Shown piece by piece: positions 11,346 through 22,960 of a stretch of 64,000 nucleotides of DNA. Position numbers and translations under genes: made by a program. How positions within the stretch are numbered: position 1 is the first letter of the stretch; each line of letters begins with the position of its first letter. The notes beneath the pieces are model-generated. The model searched no databases and was not told the DNA's origin. It saw only the letters and a list, made by a program, of their open reading frames with translations. Origin of the DNA: Capra hircus (Eukaryota > Chordata > Mammalia > Artiodactyla > Bovidae); NCBI RefSeq assembly GCF_001704415.2, contig NC_030814.1:72099121-72163120 (forward strand). The letters are read 5' to 3'.

Positions 11346-11588
11346 CATGACCTTTTTTACTCTTAGAATTTCCATGGAAATAGTGTGGCTAAATGTCATG
11401 AAGCAATGAAATTTTGGAATCTGTCTGTGGGGTGCCTCTGACTTAATGCTTATTGATCCCTTATCTTATGAGTCTTTGAAAGCCCACTTTGAGCCTGTAG
11501 ATGGTTCTGTGCTAAGGAGAACAGTTTTTGTTTCTTTACATATCTTTAAGAAATTAGATGTATTTGATGGTGTAGCACCATTGCTATC

Positions 11589-11654
11589 AGATTTGAACAT
11601 ATTGGTTTCAATAATTAAATGTAGTTAATTATTGAAACCAATATGTTCAGATCT
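11589..11654. repeat. Near-perfect inverted repeat (hairpin)
   Basis: Arms 11595-11618 and 11625-11648 are exact reverse complements over 24 bases, separated by the 6-base loop ATGTAG. The match extends outwards by 6 more bases per arm with a single T-G wobble (11593/11650). No known transposon terminal sequence was recognised in it. Confidence 0.95.
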
Positions 11655-11899
11655 AACAAGATATTTTCCTAGGGCACTATGGTTCCTCCTGTCTGACCCC
11701 ATACTTATCCCTACTTCCAAGTCCTGTTCAAGCTGTTCTCTTAGATTCAAGGATCACCTCAAGTCTTATTCTCCATATAGCAGTAGTTTCCTTTGACCTG
11801 TAATTTAGCCTTTTGTGCTCTTATATAGCATTCAGTAAGTTAAATATATATAATTTAAACATTTTATTGAATTATATTTTATAATTTAAATATATAGCA

Positions 11900-12089
11900 T
11901 AAAGTATGCTAAGTCACTTCAGTTGTGTCTCTTGGCGATTCCATGGACTAGAACTCACTGGGCTCTTCTGTCCATGGGATTCTCCAAGTAAGAATACTGG
12001 AGTGGGTTGCTATTTCCTCCTCCAGCGGATCTTCCTGACCCAGGGATAGAACTCGTGTCTCTTACATCTCCTGCATTGGCAGGCAGGTT
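11900..12089 (-). mobile_element. Bov-tA SINE, interrupted
   Basis: Antisense copy. The tRNA-like head is broken by the Bov-A2 that follows; the missing end 'tctttaccactagtacc' resumes at 12352. Confidence 0.85.
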
Positions 12090-12099
12090 CTTTACCACT

Positions 12100-12351
12100 G
12101 CTGCTACTGCTAAGTCACTTTAGTCGTGTCCAACTCTGTGCGACCCCATAGACGGCAGCTTACCAGGCTCCCCCGTCCCTGGGATTCTCCACTCAAGAAC
12201 ACTGGAGTGGGTTGCCATTTCCTTCTCCAGTGCATGAAAGTGAAAAGTGAAAGTGAAGTCTCTCAAGTCGTGTCCGACCCTCAGCGACCCCACGGACTGC
12301 AGCCTTCCAGGCTCCTCTGTCCATGGGATTTTCCAGGCAAGAGTACTGGAG
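12100..12351 (-). mobile_element. Bov-A2 SINE inserted in a Bov-tA
   Basis: The antisense dimer is flanked by the 11-base direct repeat tctttaccact at 12089-12099 and 12352-12362, which is its target-site duplication. The host is the Bov-tA on both sides. Confidence 0.9.
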
Positions 12352-12439
12352 TCTTTACCACTAGTACCACCAATTCATCTAATATTTATGTGTCATGCCT
12401 TACATCAGAAATCCAAAGATTAAGTCATGGAATATTGGA

Positions 12440-12570
12440 GTCAGAATTTAGAGTCGAGAGATAGAAGCACAAGTCCCTGCTTTGTGACTTTGGGCAGGTT
12501 AGTGTTTTGAACCTAAGTTTCCTTATAATAATTATATATACTTCTTAGGTTTTTATAAGGATTAAATAAA
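12440..12570 (+). mobile_element. MIR SINE, old
   Basis: Sense MIR-like order with 'ctttgtgactttgggcaggt' and 'aagtttccttataa'. Diverged. Confidence 0.5.
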
Positions 12571-12589
12571 ATAGTCATTCACTTACAAG

Positions 12590-14410
12590 TATTTATTATT
12601 AAAAAAGTATTGTTTGCATATAGTGAAGTGAACCAGTCTTAATTGTATAGCTCAATATGTACATCCATGTAACTGCCACCCAAATCAAGATATGAAACAT
12701 TTTTGACACCTCAAAAGGATACCCTGTGCCCCTTTCCAGTTAGTACCCTCCAAAGGTAACTAAATCCAAAGGTAACTAGTGTTCTGACTTGGTCACCATA
12801 GCTTAATTTTTTTAAACAGCTTTATTGAGATATAATTCATATACCATAAAATTTACACACTAAAATGTACAATTCAGTGGCTTTTAGTATTTTTCACAGA
12901 GTTGTATAACCATCACAGCAATCAATTTTAGAACATTCCTTCACCCTAAAGAGAAATTCCACACCCCTAATTCATCAGTACCAGTCCCCCTGAGCTGTAA
13001 GCAATCACTGACCTACTGTCTGTCTATTTAGATTTACCAGTATGGGTATTTCATGTAAATGGAATCAGACAGTATGTGGTCCTTCTGGCTTCTTTTTACT
13101 GATCATAATGTTTTCAAACTTCATCTGTGTTGTTGCATGTATCAGTGCTTCATTTCTTTTTATTGCTGGATAATTTTTCATTGTATGGATCTGATATACA
13201 TTTTATTTATTCCTTCATCTGTTGATGGATATTTGGGTTGTTTCCATTTTGGGGCTGTCATGTAATGCTGCTTTGTGAATATTTATGTACAGGTTTTTGT
13301 GTGGACATAAATTGTACTTTCTTTCGGCTGTGTACATAGGAGTGGATTGTTGAGTTGCATGGTAACTCTAATTTCAACATTTTGAGGAGCTGCTAGACTG
13401 TTTTCCAGAGAGTCTTCTCTGTTTTACATATCTATCAGTAATGTATGCAGGTTCAATTTCTCCACATCCTCCCCTAGACGTGTTACTGTTTTATCTTTTT
13501 GATTATACACCCATTCGTGATATCTCATTGTGATTTTGATTTGCATTTCCCTAATGGGTAATCATATTGAGCATCTTTTCACCCATTTATTTGCTGTCTG
13601 TAAATAATCATTAAAGAAATGTGTACTTAGATTCTGTGACTGATTTTTATTGGGTTATTTGCTGTTTTATTTTTGAGTTATAAGAATATATATGTATATA
13701 TATTTTAAGTACAACTCCTTAACATATATGTGATTTGTAAGAATTGTCTCCAGTTCTGTGGACTGTCCTTTTGCTTTCTTGATAGTGTCTTTGAAGCACA
13801 CAATTTCTTGATTTTTGATGTCCAGTTTAGTTTTTCTTTGTTGCTTGTGCTTTTGATGTCATATATAAGAAGCCATTATTGAATTCAAGCTTGTAAAAAT
13901 TTGTCTGTTTTCTTCTATGAATTTTATAATTCTAGCTTCTACATTTAAGTATTTGATCTGTTTTAAGTTAATTTTTGTATGGTGTGAGGGTAGGGATCAA
14001 TTTCATTCTTTTGCATCTGGCTGTACAGTTTTTCCAACACCATATATTAGAAAGATGATTCTTTTCCCTATTGAATGGTCTTGGCACTGTTGTTGAAAAT
14101 AAGTTGACTGTAGACATGACCATGTATTTCCAGACTGTCAGTTCTTTTCCATTGATTTGTGCATTCATTCTTAGCTCCAGTGCCACACTGTCTTGATTAC
14201 TGTACCTTTGTACTAGGTTTTGAAATCAGGATGTGTTAGTCCATCAACTTTTTTTCCCCAAGATAGTTTTGATTGTTTCAATTATTATTTTGAATTTCCA
14301 TGCCAATTTTAGGATCAACTTGTCAGTTTTCACCAAAAAAATCAACTAGGATTTTATTAGGGATTGCACTGACTGTGTATGTCAATTTGGGAAGTATTGC
14401 CATCTTAGTT
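12590..14410 (-). mobile_element. Old L1 LINE (L1M-like)
   Basis: Antisense L1 3' UTR and ORF2 end. Diagnostic stretches are 'cagctttattgagatataat', 'acaattcagtggcttttag' and 'gatggatatttgggttg'. Two overlapping old copies may be joined near 12800. It is continued beyond the Bov-A2 and BovB insertions to its right. Confidence 0.75.
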
Positions 14411-14418
14411 TTGTCTGA

Positions 14419-14685
14419 GCTGCTGCTACTGCTGCTAAGTCACTTCAGTCATGTCTGACACTGTGCGACCCCATAGATGGAAGCCCACCAGGCTCCCCCG
14501 TACCTGCGATTCTCCAGGCAAGAATACTGGAGTGGGTTGCCATTTCCTTCTCCAATGCGTGAAAGTGAAGTGTCTCAGTCGTGTCTGACTCCCAGCGACC
14601 CCATGGACTGCAGCCTACCAGGCTCCTCTATCCATGGGATTTTCCAGGCAAGAGTACTGGAGTGGATTGCCAGTGCCTTCTCCGA
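14419..14685 (-). mobile_element. Bov-A2 SINE
   Basis: Antisense dimer with the direct repeat ttgtctga at 14411-14418 and 14686-14693. It sits at the junction between the old L1 and the BovB. Confidence 0.88.
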
Positions 14686-14693
14686 TTGTCTGA

Positions 14694-16092
14694 TCTAGTG
14701 GAGGTGATGGAATTCCAGCTCAGCTATTTCAAATCCTAAAAGATGATGCTGTTAAAATGCTACACTCCTTATGCCAACAAATTTGGAAAACTAAGCAATG
14801 GCCACAGTCCTGGAAAAGTTTTCATTCCAATCCCAAAGAAAGCAATGCCAAAATATGTTCAAACTGCTGTACAGTTGTGCTTATTTCACATGCTAGCAAG
14901 GTAATGCTCAAAATTCTTCAAGGTAGGCTTTAACAGTACAGGAGCTGAGAACTTCCAGGGGTACCAGCTGGATCATAGAGAAAGCAAGGGAATTCCAGAA
15001 AAACATCTGCTTCGTTGACTATGCTAAAGCCTTTAACTATGTGGATCGCAACAAACTGTGGAAAATTCTTAAAGAGATGGGAATACCAGACTACCTTCCT
15101 GCCTTCTGTGAAACCTGTATGCGGGTCAAGAAGCAACAATTAGAACTGGACATAGAACAACAGACTGGTTCAAAATTTAGAAAGGAGTACATCAAGACTG
15201 TATATTGTCACCAATATTTAAGCTCTATGCAGAGTACACCATGCGAAATGTTGGGCTGGATGAATCACAAGCTGGAATCAAGATTGCTGGGAGAAATATC
15301 AACAACCTCAGATACACAGATAATACTACTCTAATGGCAGAAAGTGGAGAGGAACTAAAGAGCCTTTTGATGAGAGTGAAAGAGGAGAGTGAAAAGCTGG
15401 CTTAAAACTCAGCATTCAAAAAACTAAGACCATGGTATCTGGTCCCATCACTTCATTGCAATTAGATGGGGAAAAAGTGGAAACAATGACAGATTTTATT
15501 TTCTTGGCCTCCCCAAACACTACAGACGGTGACTGCAGCCACGAAATTAAAAGACGCTTGCTCCTTAGAAGAAAAGCCGTGACAAATCTAGACAGTGTAT
15601 TAAAAAGCAGAGACATCACTTTGCTGACAAAAGTCCGTGTAGTCAAAGCATTGGTTTTTCTAGTAGTCATGTATGGATGTGAGAGTTGGACCATAAAGAA
15701 GGCTGAACACCGAAGAACTGATGCTTTTGAATTGTGGTGCTGGAGAAGACTCTTGAGAAGACTCTTGGAGAAGACTCTCGATATCCACAGCAAGGATCTC
15801 AAACCAGTCAATCCTAAAGGAAATTAATCCTGGCTATTCATTGGAAGGACTGATGCTGAAATTGAAGCTCCAATATTTTTGCTACTTGATGGGAAGAGCC
15901 TACTCTTTGGAAAAGACTTTGATGCCGATTGAGGGCAGGAGAAGAGGGTGACTGGATGAGATGGTTGGGTGGTATCATTGACTCAATGGATGTGAGTTTG
16001 AGCAAACTCTGGAAGATAGTAAAGGACAGGAAAGCCTGTCATGCTGCAGTCCATAGATTCTCAAAGAGTTGAACACAACAACTGAACAACAA
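14694..16092 (+). mobile_element. BovB LINE, degenerate 5'-truncated copy
   Basis: Sense BovB covering the reverse transcriptase and tail. The YADD box reads as YTDN near 15310 and the frame is broken at many points, for example at 14930 and 15100. It ends in (caa)n at 16080-16092. It is more decayed than the copies at 55.8-60.7 kb. Confidence 0.88.
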
Positions 16093-16099
16093 CATTTGT

Positions 16100-16798
16100 T
16101 TCCTAGGCTATCTTCACTCTTTCACTTTTTTTTTTTTCCTTTTCTGTTTGCTGTTGTGATTGGGTGAGTTCCAGTGCCCTCTCTTTAAGTGCAGTGACCC
16201 TTTTTTTTCTTGCTTCATCTGATCTGCTGTTGAACCTTCACATTATATTTTCCATTTCAGTCATTGTATTCTTCAGCTCTGTGACTTCTATTTGGTGCTT
16301 CCTTTTATTTTCTGCCTCTGTTTTGAGATTTTCACTTTGTCCCTCCATTTTTCTCTTGAGCTTGGTGAATATCTTTATAACCGTTCTTTTGTAGTTTCTT
16401 CAGGTTAAATCACTTATCTCTGTTTCATTAAGGTCTGTTTTTGAGGTGTTACCTTATTCTTTCACTTGAAACATATTTGTCTGTTTTTTCATTTTCCTTG
16501 TCTCTGTGTTGGTTAGATACGCATTAGTTGGTTATGCATTAGATGAAATAGCCACTGTTTAGTTTTGAAAGAGTGACCCTGTGTAGGGGATGAATCTTAT
16601 CATTCAATTTTGCCTTAGCTCTTGGTTGTCTCTCAAACCTTTGTGAATGTCCAAGCACCCTACTTTATTTTCAGTGGCCCCCAGTAGTTTAAGATGTGCC
16701 AAGACCTGTCAGTATCCCAAAGTGGAAGAACTCTGCTCCTAGGTAAAGGCTGATTCGAAGCCAGACTCTTAGGCAGCTGCTTTTAAATTATGCAGATA
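16100..16798 (-). mobile_element. L1/HAL1-like remnant (ORF1 region), tentative
   Basis: On the minus strand, 16200-16400 resembles the coiled-coil part of a LINE ORF1 ('tcagtcattgtattcttcag' in antisense). The rest to 16798 is unassigned and may be its 5' part. Confidence 0.4.
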
Positions 16799-17066
16799 GG
16801 GACTTCCCTGGTGGTCCAGTGGTTAAGAATCTGCCTTCCAATGTAGGGGACATGGATTTGATCCTTGATCAGGGAACCAAGATCTCATGCTGCAGGACAA
16901 CTAAGCCTGTGTACTATAACTATTGAGCCTCTGCTACAACTAGAGAGAAGTCCATGTGTCTCAGTGAAGAGCCTGCACACCACAACGAAAGATCCTATAT
17001 GCTGCAATGAAGATCCCATGTGCCATAACTAAGAACTGACACAGCCAAATAAATGTTAAAAAAAAT
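16799..17066 (+). mobile_element. CHR-type tRNA SINE
   Basis: Sense copy from 'gggacttccctggtggtcca' to 'acacagccaaataaatg' with an A-rich tail. Confidence 0.82.
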
Positions 17067-17885
17067 AGGCAGATAGCTACAGTCCTGCGGGATTCTGAGC
17101 GTAAGCCTTGTTGACCACTAGAATTTGGCAATCTAGAGGTGTCTTCTGGTGGCAACTGCAGAAATTAAGGCATCAGATGAGGGTACAAGCTCTGTTCTGT
17201 GAGATACTGACAAGCTGGAGCAAATCAGAGGAAGAGTGCAAAGATGTCACCCACCAGCCTTTGTCTCTGAATAATATTTCAGCAGGTGCTTAGATGTGTA
17301 TTAAGTTAGATGCCTTCTCGTCAGGCCAGTTCTTTATGATAAGCAAATAAACCTTTTTCACAGAAAGTTTGGGTGTTTTTCAGTTGGCTTCTGTGCTAGG
17401 CTCTTGGTGGTTTTCTGTGTGTGTGAGCCCTTTGAGAACTGTTTCTCAGTTTACTATAGCCTTGTGGGTTTCAAGAATGCAAGCGCTATCAGGTTTCAAA
17501 GTTAGATGTATTGGGGATCATCTCTCAGGTGCGTGTTAAAAGTTGGGCTTCGAGATACAGGGTTCAAACCCTTCACTCCTCAGGGAGAAGATTGGGACTT
17601 TGAGTTCCTTCCTGATTGTGGGTCACTACATGAGGGTGTGGAATTTACTTTGAAGTAAATTTCTCTTGTTTGTTTGATGTGTAGGATTTGCTCAGCTATG
17701 GGGTTATGTGTGTGTGTGTGTATAATTTTTTTTTCTTCCTTGCAGGAAATTGTTCTCTATGTAGCTGTAGATTTGTGGGAGGAAGCGAGTTCAAGATTCT
17801 GCAACATCACCATCTTGAACTGGAATTCCAAATTATCCTTTAATAACACAATCTTGATACTGACATTGGTATAACCCACTGATAG
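17067..17885. other. Unassigned intronic sequence
   Basis: No exon or clear repeat. It may continue the remnant left of the CHR SINE. A short (GT)n lies at 17707-17721. Confidence 0.3.
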
Positions 17886-18157
17886 ATTTCCCCCATTTTA
17901 CTTATATTCATTTATGCGTTTCCGTGTATGTGTGTTAACTACTACAATTTTATCATTAGTGTGTAGGTTCCTGTATTATCCACAACAATTGAGAAATTAA
18001 ACCGTTCCAACACCACAGGAACCCCTTTTCTAACCAAACCCGTGTCCTTCCTGCATATCCCCTCTCCTGTCCCTAACCCTTGACAACAATATACTTGTTT
18101 TCTAAAATTTTGTCATTTCACGCATTTTTATAAATGGAATAATATAGAAAATAAAAG
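17886..18157 (-). mobile_element. Old L1 LINE 3' fragment
   Basis: Antisense L1M-like piece with 'acttgttttctaaaattttg' and 'ttataaatggaataatata'. Confidence 0.5.
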
Positions 18158-18485
18158 ATTTATATATTTATTTATTTCATTGTTTGGCTGTGGTAGGATC
18201 TTTATTGCTGCATGCAGGCTTTCTCTAGTTGTGGTGAGCAGGGGCTACTCTTCATTGTTGTGTGTGGACTTCTCACTGAGGCTGCTTCTCTTGTTCTGGA
18301 GCACAGGCTCTAGGCGCTCAGGCTTCAGTAGTTGCAGCATATGGGTTCTAGAGTGCTGGCTCAGTAGTTGTGGCACACAGGCTCAGTTGCTCTGCAGCAT
18401 GTGGGATCTTCCTAGACCAAGAATCCAACTGGTGTCCCTCACATTGCAAGGTGGATTCTTAACTCCTGGACCACCAGGGAAGCCC
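18158..18485 (-). mobile_element. CHR-type tRNA SINE, near full length
   Basis: Antisense copy from (ttta)n at 18158-18176 to 'ccaccagggaagccc'. Confidence 0.85.
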
Positions 18486-18494
18486 TGTATAACA

Positions 18495-18675
18495 TTTTTG
18501 TTGTTCAGTCAGTAAGTCATGTCTGACTGTGACCCCATGAACTGCAGCATGCCAAGCTTCCTTGTCCTTCACTATCTTCTGGAGTTTGCTCAGATTTATG
18601 TCCATTGAGTCAATGATGCTATCTAACCATCTCATCCTCTGTTACCCACTTCTCCTTTTGCCTTCAGTCTTTTAG
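18495..18675 (-). mobile_element. BovB LINE 3' end fragment
   Basis: Short antisense BovB tail, from 'gttgttcagtcagtaagtca' to 'cttttgccttcagtct'. Confidence 0.8.
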
Positions 18676-18756
18676 GATGGACTTGTTTTTCTCAACACAA
18701 TTCCCTTAAGAGTCAACCAAGTTGTTGCATATATCAGTAGTTCATTCTTTTTCTTT

Positions 18757-18849
18757 CTTTTTAACTTGTTTGCCTTTTTGGCTGCGCTGGGTCTTAGTTG
18801 TTGCATGTGGGATCTTTGATCTTTATTGTGATATGTGAACTCTTAGTTC
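18757..18849 (-). mobile_element. CHR-type tRNA SINE, left half
   Basis: The sequence 'ttttggctgcgctgggtctt' up to 'gtgaactcttagttc' is cut at 18849 by the mariner. The second half resumes at 21662. Confidence 0.75.
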
Positions 18850-18881
18850 TATTAGGATGGTGAAAAAGTAATTGTGGTTTC

Positions 18882-20162
18882 ACAACCCAATCAAAAAGTA
18901 GAAAAAAGACCTAAAGAGACATTTCTCTAAAGACATGCTGCTGCTGCTGCTAAGTCGCTTCAGTTGTGTCCGACTCTGTGCTACCCCATAGTTGGCAGCC
19001 CACCAGGCTCCTCTGTCCCTGGAATTCTCCAGGCAAGAATACTGGAGTGGGTTGCCATTTCCTTCTCCAACGCATGCATGCGAAGTTGCTTCAGTCGTGT
19101 CCGACTCTGTGCAACCCTGTGGACAGCAGCCCACCAGGCTCCTCTGTCCTTGGGATTCTCTAGGCAAGAATACTTGAGTGGGTTGCCATTTCTTTCTCCC
19201 TCCAAAGACATACAGATGGCTAATAAACACAGGAAAAGATGCTCTATATCGCTCGTTATTAGAGAGATGCAAGTCAAAAGTACAGTGAGATATCACTTCA
19301 CACTGGTCAGAATGGCTATCATCAAAAAGTCTACAAACAATAAATTCTGGAGAGGGTGTGGAGAAAAGGGAACTCTCTTGCACTGTTGGTAGGAATGTAA
19401 ATTGATAAAGCTACAATGGAAGACAGTATGGAGATTCCTTAAAAAACCAGGAATAAAACTACCATATGACTCAGTAATCCCACTACTAGGCATATACCCT
19501 GGGAAAACCAAAGTTGAAAAAGACACATGTACCCCAATGTTCATTGCCTGCAATAGCTAGGACATGGAGGCAACCTAGATGTTCACTGATAGATGAATGG
19601 ATAAAGCAGCTGTGGTACATATATACAATGGACTATTACTCATAGTGATAAAAAGAATTACATTTGAGTCAGTTCCAATGAGGTGGATGAACCTAGAATT
19701 TATTATACAGAGTGAGGTAAGTCAGAAAGAGGAAAACAGATATCGTATACTAACACATATAAATGGAATCTAGAAAGATGGTACTGATTAAATTATTTCC
19801 AGGAGTGGAGATAAGTCTCCACTGTGTCTCCAGCAGTGGAGACACAGACATAGAGAATAGACTTATAGACATGGAGCGGTGGGGAAGGAAGGAGAGGATG
19901 GGTTGTATGGAGAGAGTAACATGGAAACATACATTACCATGTGTAAAATAGATATAGTAGCCAGTGGGAATTTGCTGTATGACTTGGAGAACTCAAACTG
20001 GGGCTCTGTAACAACCTAGAGGGGTGGGATGGGAAAGGTGGGAGGGAGGTCCAAGAGGGAGGGGATATATGTACCTATGACTGATTCATGTTGATGTTTG
20101 ACAGAAACTAACACAATACTGTAAAATAATTATCCTTCAGTTAAAAATAAATTATATAAAAT
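18882..20162 (+). mobile_element. L1 LINE 3' end, nested in the mariner
   Basis: A 5'-truncated sense L1 containing the end of ORF2 and the 3' UTR, with an A-rich end at 20145-20162. It is itself split by a Bov-A2 at 18937-19200. It has several frameshifts, so it is older than the L1 at 28.5 kb. Confidence 0.85.
18937..19200 (-). mobile_element. Bov-A2 SINE, nested in L1
   Basis: Antisense dimer flanked by tctaaagacat (18926-18936) and tccaaagacat (19201-19211), an 11-base target duplication with one difference. Confidence 0.9.
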
Positions 20163-20230
20163 AGGTGCAGTTTTAGATCATGAATTTTATGTCATTATAA
20201 CTAGGCTCAAAGACATCTTTATTAATCAAA

Positions 20231-21487
20231 ATAGAAACCATTACCGTCAACACATTTTTACCAATGAGAAATAAGTTTGTTTATTCCTGTAGCATAAAAA
20301 TCCTTGCTTTGGGATTTGATGAACTCTTGGAAAGCATTTTCTGCCTCCTGCTGGTTATGGCGGAGAGGGCAATGGCACCCTACTCCAGTACCCTTGCCTG
20401 GAAAATCCCATGGAGCCTGGAGCATGGTAGGCTGCAGTCCATGGGGTCGCTGGGAGTGGGACATGACTGAGTGACTTCACTTTCACTTTTCACTTTCGTG
20501 CATTGGAGAAGGAAATGGCAACCCACTCCAGTATTCTTGCCTGGAGAATCCCAGGGACCGGGGAGCCTGGTGGGCTTCCGTCTATGGGGTCGCACCGAGT
20601 CAGCCACGACTGAAGCTGCTTAGCAACAGCAGCAGCATCTGATTATGGAAACATTTTCCCTTCAAAAAGTTGTCAAGATGCTTGAAGAAGTGGTCGTTGG
20701 TTGGCGTGAGGTCAGATGAATATGGCAGATGACACAAAATTTCGTAGCCTAATTTGTTCAACTTTTGAAGTGTTGGTTGTGGGAAGTGCAGTGAGATGTT
20801 GTTATGGAGAAGAATTGGGCCTATTCTGTTAATCAATGCCATCTGCGTGCCTTGAAGTTTTCGGTGCCTCTCATCGATTTGCTGAGCATACTTCTCAGAT
20901 GTAATGGTTTCACTGGGATTCAGAAAGCTTTAGTGGATTAGACGGGCAGCAGACCACCAGACAGTGACCATGACCTCTTTTTGGTGCAAGTTTGGCATTG
21001 GGAGGTGCTTTGAAGCTTCTTCTTGATCCAGCCACTGAGCTGGTTGTTGCATAAAATCCACTTTTTGTCGCAATCTGATTGAGAAATGGTTCATAGTTGT
21101 TGCACAGGATAAGAGAAGATAATACTTTAAAATAATAATATTTTTGATGTGTGGTCAGCTCACAAGACACCCACTTATCAAGCTTTTTCACATTTCCAAT
21201 TTGTGAGGTTGAATTGTTTGGCAGCTTATTGTGGAATTGTAAGAGGATCAACTTTGATGATCCTCTTAACTGGTTGTTGTCAACTTCCGAGGGCCAGCCA
21301 CCGTGCTCCTTATTCTCAAGGCTCTTGTTTCCTTTGTAAGACTTCTTGAACCACCACTGCACTGTATGTTTGTTAGCAATTCCTGGGCCAAAAGTGTTGC
21401 TGATGTTGTGAGTTGTCTTCACTGCTTTATGACCCATTTTGAATGCAAATAAGAAAGTTGCTTAAATTTACTTTTTGTCTAACATCA
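20231..21487 (-). pseudogene. Mariner transposase pseudogene
   Basis: A mariner-family transposase read on the minus strand, from an ATG at about 21487 to about 20231. Recognisable parts are the helix-turn-helix region (TVQWWFKK near 21350), the PTLQKLNKLGYE and YSSDLTPTNDHFFKHLD stretches near 20670-20780, and the C-terminal NAFQEFIKS, FYATGINKLISHW stretch near 20260-20350. It is dead: stops follow the first codons, a frameshift has removed the first catalytic aspartate region near 21070, and asparagines stand where the second and third aspartates of the DD34D triad are expected. A Bov-A2 splits the C-terminal part. No sign of exaptation. Confidence 0.88.
20361..20638 (+). mobile_element. 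Bov-A2 SINE, nested in mariner transposase
   Basis: Sense dimer flanked by ctggttatgg (20351-20360) and ctgattatgg (20639-20648), its target duplication. Confidence 0.9.
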
Positions 21488-21661
21488 TTTCAATAGTCTA
21501 AAATAAACAGCAAGTAATAATGTCATTAGCAAAAAAACTAAAGTGAAAAATGTGCATTAAAATGATATATTATATAACCACATTTATTTAAAAATGTATT
21601 CCAATATCAAACAGCAAATTCAGCAATACAGAACTGCAATTACTTTTGCACCAACCTAGTA

Positions 21662-21717
21662 GTTCCTGTTGGAAGCATGGAGTCTTAGCTTCCATGGACT
21701 ACCAGGGAAGTTCTTCG
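21662..21717 (-). mobile_element. CHR-type tRNA SINE, right half
   Basis: 'gttcctgttggaagcatgga' to 'gactaccagggaagttc' completes the SINE interrupted at 18849. Confidence 0.75.
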
Positions 21718-21719
21718 TT

Positions 21720-22800
21720 GTTTGTTTGTTTTTTTTTCATTGCTAAATATGTTCCATAGTATATATATACCACAGTTTGCTTAGCCACTCACCTACTGAA
21801 GGACTTTGAACTGTTTCCTCAATTTGCTATTACAAATAAAGCTGCTGTGAACATTTGTGTACAAGGTTTTCATGTGAATATAAAATTTTGTTTCTCTGGG
21901 ATAAATACCCAGGAGTACAGTTATTGGGTTATGTGATAGTTAAGAAACTGCAGAACTCTTTTCAGAGTTGTACCATTTAACATTCCTACCAGCTTTGTAT
22001 GAGTGATCCAGTTTCCCTGAACATTTGCCTGACTTTGGTGGTGTGACTTTTTACATTTTATTCATTTTGATGGGTGTGTATTCAATAATATTATCTCGTG
22101 GTTTTAATAGATTCATTTTGAGTTGATTTTGTATAAAGCGTTAGCTTGAGGTTTTCTTTTTTCTTTTTGCCAATGGATTGATTTCTGCTTGCTTTAACAC
22201 CATTTGTTGAAAAGACTTTCTCTACTAAATTAGATTTGAGCATGTTGTGATGGTTTCTGAGCTCTTTCTTCTTCATTGGTGTATGTCCATTATTCTTCCA
22301 ATTCCACACTATTTTGATTACTGTAGTCATAATCTTAATATAGAGTAGTGTGATTCCTCTCACTTTATTCTTTTTTGTCAGGATTGTTTAAGCCTTTTTA
22401 GGGCCTGTGCTTTTCCATGTAAATTTTATAATAAACTTGTCTAAGTCTACAAAAAGATATTGCAGGGATTTTTATAGGAATTATGTTAAATCTAAGATGA
22501 ATTGGGGCTCAGATGGTGAAGAATCTGCCTGCAGCTTGGGAGACCCGGGTTCGATCCTTGGGTTGGGAAGATCCCCTGGAGAAGGGAATGGCTACTCACT
22601 CCAGTATACTTGCCTGGAGAATTCCATGGACAGAGGAGCCTGGTGGGCTGTAGTTCATGGGATTGCAAAGACTTGGACATGACTGAGAGACTGATACCCT
22701 AAGATGAATTTGGGATGAATTGACAGCATTATTATGTTGAGTCTTAAAATCAGTGAGCATGTATGTTCCTCTGATTTAGATCTTTGGTTGCCTTCATTAA
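21720..22800 (-). mobile_element. Old L1 LINE, interrupted
   Basis: Antisense L1M-like sequence either side of a Bov-tA. Diagnostic stretches are 'cataccacagtttgctt'-type at 21765 and 'gcattattatgttgagtctt' at 22727. Confidence 0.7.
22504..22698 (+). mobile_element. Bov-tA SINE with target duplication
   Basis: Sense copy lacking the first bases of the head. The direct repeat ctaagatgaatt at 22492-22503 and 22699-22710 bounds it within the old L1. Confidence 0.92.
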
Positions 22801-22811
22801 TTACTAAGAGA

Positions 22812-22960
22812 CGTTCAGTTCAGTTCAGTGACTCAGTTGTGTCTAACTCTTTGCGACCCCATGGACTGCAGCACACCAGGCCTCCCTGTCCATCACCAAC
22901 TCCCAGAGTTAACTCAAACTCAGGTCCATTGAGTTGGTGATGCCATCCAGTCATCTCAAA
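22812..22960 (-). mobile_element. BovB LINE 3' end fragment
   Basis: Short antisense tail, 'gttcagttcagttcagtgac' to 'tgatgccatccagtcatctc'. Confidence 0.85.

Larger units (their letters stand above)
18852..21659 (-). mobile_element. Mariner DNA transposon (Hsmar1-like), interrupted
   Basis: The terminal inverted repeats read TTAGGATGGTGAAAAAGTAA at the left and the complement of CTAGGTTGGTGCAAAAGTAA at the right. They are bounded by TA dinucleotides at 18850-18851 and 21660-21661, the expected mariner target duplication. Subtracting the nested L1 and Bov-A2 leaves about 1.25 kb, which is the usual full length. The transposase lies on the minus strand. Confidence 0.9.

Noticed and set aside
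18937..19200. Regularly spaced repeats suggesting a CRISPR-like array
   Set aside because: The two repeats are the halves of one Bov-A2 dimer. The many similar copies across the window are dispersed SINEs.
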